DNA of 14,233 bases from Spirochaetaceae bacterium (GTDB lineage: Bacteria; Spirochaetota; Spirochaetia; Treponematales; Breznakiellaceae), in NCBI GenBank assembly GCA_031257995.1, contig JAIRNN010000068.1, positions 1 through 14,233 on the forward strand. Direction: 5' to 3'. Position 1 is the stretch's first letter. The number at the start of each line of letters is the position of its first letter. The translations under genes and the position numbers were made by a program. The notes beneath the pieces are model-generated. The model saw only the letters and a list, made by a program, of their open reading frames with translations, made no database searches and had not been told where the DNA came from. This document shows, piece after piece, positions 12,871 through 14,233 of the stretch.

Positions 12871-13843
12871 ACTGTAAGTCTAGTTTACCCAGAATGAGAT
12901 TTTTGTCAAGTACCGCCCGGTTCACAAGGGCATCGGGGTCGGTGTTTTCGGTCGCGGCACGGATTTCCCAGTGGAGGTGGGGACCCGTGGCAAGGCCGGT
13001 CGCGCCCGATTCACCGATCTTGGCGCCCGCGTCGATGATGCTTCCTTCCATGACGCTGACAGCGTTGAGGTGGTAGTAGAGGGAATAGAGGCCGGGAAGA
13101 TGTTCCAACACGACCGAATAACCGGTGGATATGCGGAACTTTGCGAGTACGACCTTGCCCCGGGCGCAAGCCCTCACCGGGGTGCCTGTTGGTACGCCGT
13201 AATCGACTCCGGCGTGTATCGAGGCATCCCGTCCGCCAGAGGTGTACACATAGACGCGCCGATCGCCGAAATGACTCGTGCGGCGGGTGTTGGCCGAAAC
13301 GGGCGGCACAAACGGCCCTTCGCTGTACACCGTGTTGCCCGTCCGGGAGAGAATCGCCCAGAGCTCGTCGGTTTGGGCCGTCTTCACCGGGTCGGGCTTA
13401 GTACGGATGTCCGTGTTGCTCTGGTTCAGCGGAATCTCTTCGGCGTTAAAGCGGCGTTCGGCAACCGTGATCTGCTGTTCAGCCAAGACCGCCAGAGCCG
13501 CGCCGCTCCCCGTTTCGAGGCGCAACGCCATGACCCCGCTCTCCGCCGTGGCAGGAACGGTGAGAACCGCCGTCCAGCAGGGAACCGCCTCCTCGTTCGC
13601 GGTGGATGCGGCACGGGTCGCGGAAAGATAATAGAAGAAAAGGGCACGAGAAAGCCGCCGATTGTTTCCATTATACAGCGAAACATAGACCGGATCGGCG
13701 GGAGGGGATGCAAGCGCGACGGTAACCGGTTCCCCCGGACGCGGGTTGTCGGGAATCACCGCGAACGTAACGTTCTGCGCAAAGAGGGGTGTTCCCAGCA
13801 CGGCGCACGCAACGATGCAGAGAAAAAGCGGCGGCCTCGTCAT
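12869..13843 (-). CDS. secreted M23 (LytM-type) metallopeptidase
   Basis: A 324-aa exported protein. Residues 1-22 are a Sec signal peptide (TRPP, hydrophobic LFLCIVACAVLG, cleavage after LFA before QN). An Ig-like beta-rich region (about 24-130) and a linker follow. The M23 domain is about 187-300: HFGDRR opening, HAGVDYG with zinc ligands His210 and Asp214, YYHL with His258, and GPHLHWEI with His289 and zinc ligand His291. All expected metal and catalytic residues are present, so it is probably an active peptidoglycan endopeptidase in the periplasm. I chose ATG 13843 because the signal peptide starts there; a TTG at 14050 would add 69 non-protein-like residues. The ribosome site is weak (AGGCGG). 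It precedes rpsU but is probably not cotranscribed. Confidence 0.9.
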   Translation of the reverse strand: MTRPPLFLCIVACAVLGTPLFAQNVTFAVIPDNPRPGEPVTVALASPPADPVYVSLYNGNNRRLSRALFFYYLSATRAASTANEEAVPCWTAVLTVPATAESGVMALRLETGSGAALAVLAEQQITVAERRFNAEEIPLNQSNTDIRTKPDPVKTAQTDELWAILSRTGNTVYSEGPFVPPVSANTRRTSHFGDRRVYVYTSGGRDASIHAGVDYGVPTGTPVRACARGKVVLAKFRISTGYSVVLEHLPGLYSLYYHLNAVSVMEGSIIDAGAKIGESGATGLATGPHLHWEIRAATENTDPDALVNRAVLDKNLILGKLDLQ

Positions 13844-13960
13844 TGTCCGCCTGTACAAGATCGAGGCCCTTGATGCCGTCCGAACGTCGCAACCAAATTT
13901 CGCGGACAACCCTTTCACCGCATCCTGGGAAATATCCCTGTTTGCCGAACCATATACATA

Positions 13961-13989
13961 AGCATACCCGAAAATCCGGCGAATGACTA
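13961..13989 (-). promoter_or_regulatory. candidate promoter for the M23 gene
   Basis: TAGTCA (13984-13989), a 17-bp spacer and TATGCT (13961-13966) match the consensus at 4 of 6 in each hexamer. The leader would be about 110 nt. Only tentative: the gap 13844-14046 otherwise shows only a 12-bp palindrome, CGCCATATGGCG (14005-14016). Confidence 0.3.
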
Positions 13990-14046
13990 CGCCCTGCGGG
14001 CTGGCGCCATATGGCGACGCTGATAAGACAGATGAACGCGCAGTCT

Positions 14047-14178
14047 TCAAAAAACGAGCAGCCGCCAGTCATTTTCCCTAGCGGAACCGCCCCCGCCGCC
14101 GCCCGTGTCGCAGTCCGCGAACACGAACCCGATAACCAGCAACAATCCGATAATGCCGTGTAAAAAACCCTTCTTCAT
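14047..14178 (-). CDS. 43-aa lipoprotein-like exported peptide
   Basis: The ATG at 14178 has AGGAGGG 5-6 nt upstream. The peptide begins MKKGF, has a hydrophobic segment GIIGLLLVIGFVFA (residues 8-21), then DCDT and six glycines, and ends at TGA 14047-14049. Cys23 has Asp at -1, which is atypical for a lipobox. VFA before Asp22 equally fits signal peptidase I. Spirochaetes have relaxed lipoboxes, so a short lipoprotein is possible. An in-frame ATG at 14208 (GAGG upstream) would add ten basic residues. The mature part is only about 20 aa, so it may be the intact head of a gene truncated by a deletion or frameshift. The stop overlaps no convincing gene. Confidence 0.5.
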   Translation of the reverse strand: MKKGFLHGIIGLLLVIGFVFADCDTGGGGGGSARENDWRLLVF

Positions 14179-14233
14179 TTTTACCCTCCTGACACAAATC
14201 TTTTTCATCTGTTCCTCTTTCTCATAATAAAAT

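Noticed and set aside
13844..14050. 69-residue N-terminal extension of the M23 protein from TTG 14050
   Set aside because: Composition is not protein-like, and a clean signal peptide starts at 13843.
13671..14072. 133-aa minus-strand ORF upstream of the peptidase
   Set aside because: It is a frame shadow of the M23 N-terminus and intergenic DNA, Cys/Trp-rich with no family resemblance.
1..14233. tRNA genes, CRISPR arrays or complete insertion sequences
   Set aside because: No TTCGAAT-type T-loop cloverleaf, no regularly spaced repeat array and no full transposase with both ends was seen.

Overview
This 14.2 kb window looks like bacterial chromosome from a spirochaete, probably a Treponema-like organism of moderately high GC. 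The evidence is a V/A-type rather than F-type ATPase catalytic subunit with its E and F partners, frequent TTG and GTG starts, tightly overlapping genes, and intergenic DNA crowded with short dispersed repeats. The species cannot be fixed from the sequence.

Layout. 1-1060: a 132-bp imperfect palindrome, a short gene derived from an IS200/REP-associated tyrosine transposase (RAYT) whose catalytic histidines appear to be replaced, and repeat-rich intergenic DNA. 1137-2999 (+): a Gfo/Idh/MocA oxidoreductase followed by a HAD phosphatase/phosphomutase, an apparent two-gene operon with a near-consensus promoter that would give an almost leaderless mRNA. 3086-5805 (-): V-type ATPase genes F-E-A, ending after A with no B, D, I or K gene downstream. 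5986-6699 (-): MTA/SAH nucleosidase. 6792-9136 (-): a coupled run of HD-GYP protein, YraN nuclease-like protein, a 65-aa protein with a FlgM-like segment, and a glycine/arginine-rich protein with a CxxC...HxxC motif. 9460-9881: an ORF-free 422-bp element bounded by perfect 20-bp inverted repeats. 10006-12311 (-): the ribosomal/tRNA-modification operon rpsP-khpA-rimM-trmD-rplS. 12586-12789 (-): rpsU. 12869-13843 (-): secreted M23 peptidase. 14047-14178 (-): a very small lipoprotein-like ORF.

The housekeeping genes are conventional. The less ordinary content is the apparently inactivated RAYT-like protein beside palindromic repeats, a dispersed motif (TGAGCCTGTTYCAAAAC) present about six times as single or paired arms and forming the ends of the 422-bp element, the incomplete ATPase operon, an HD-GYP domain with altered signature residues, and the Gly/Arg-rich metal-motif protein. 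No tRNA, rRNA, CRISPR array, complete insertion sequence or prophage is visible.
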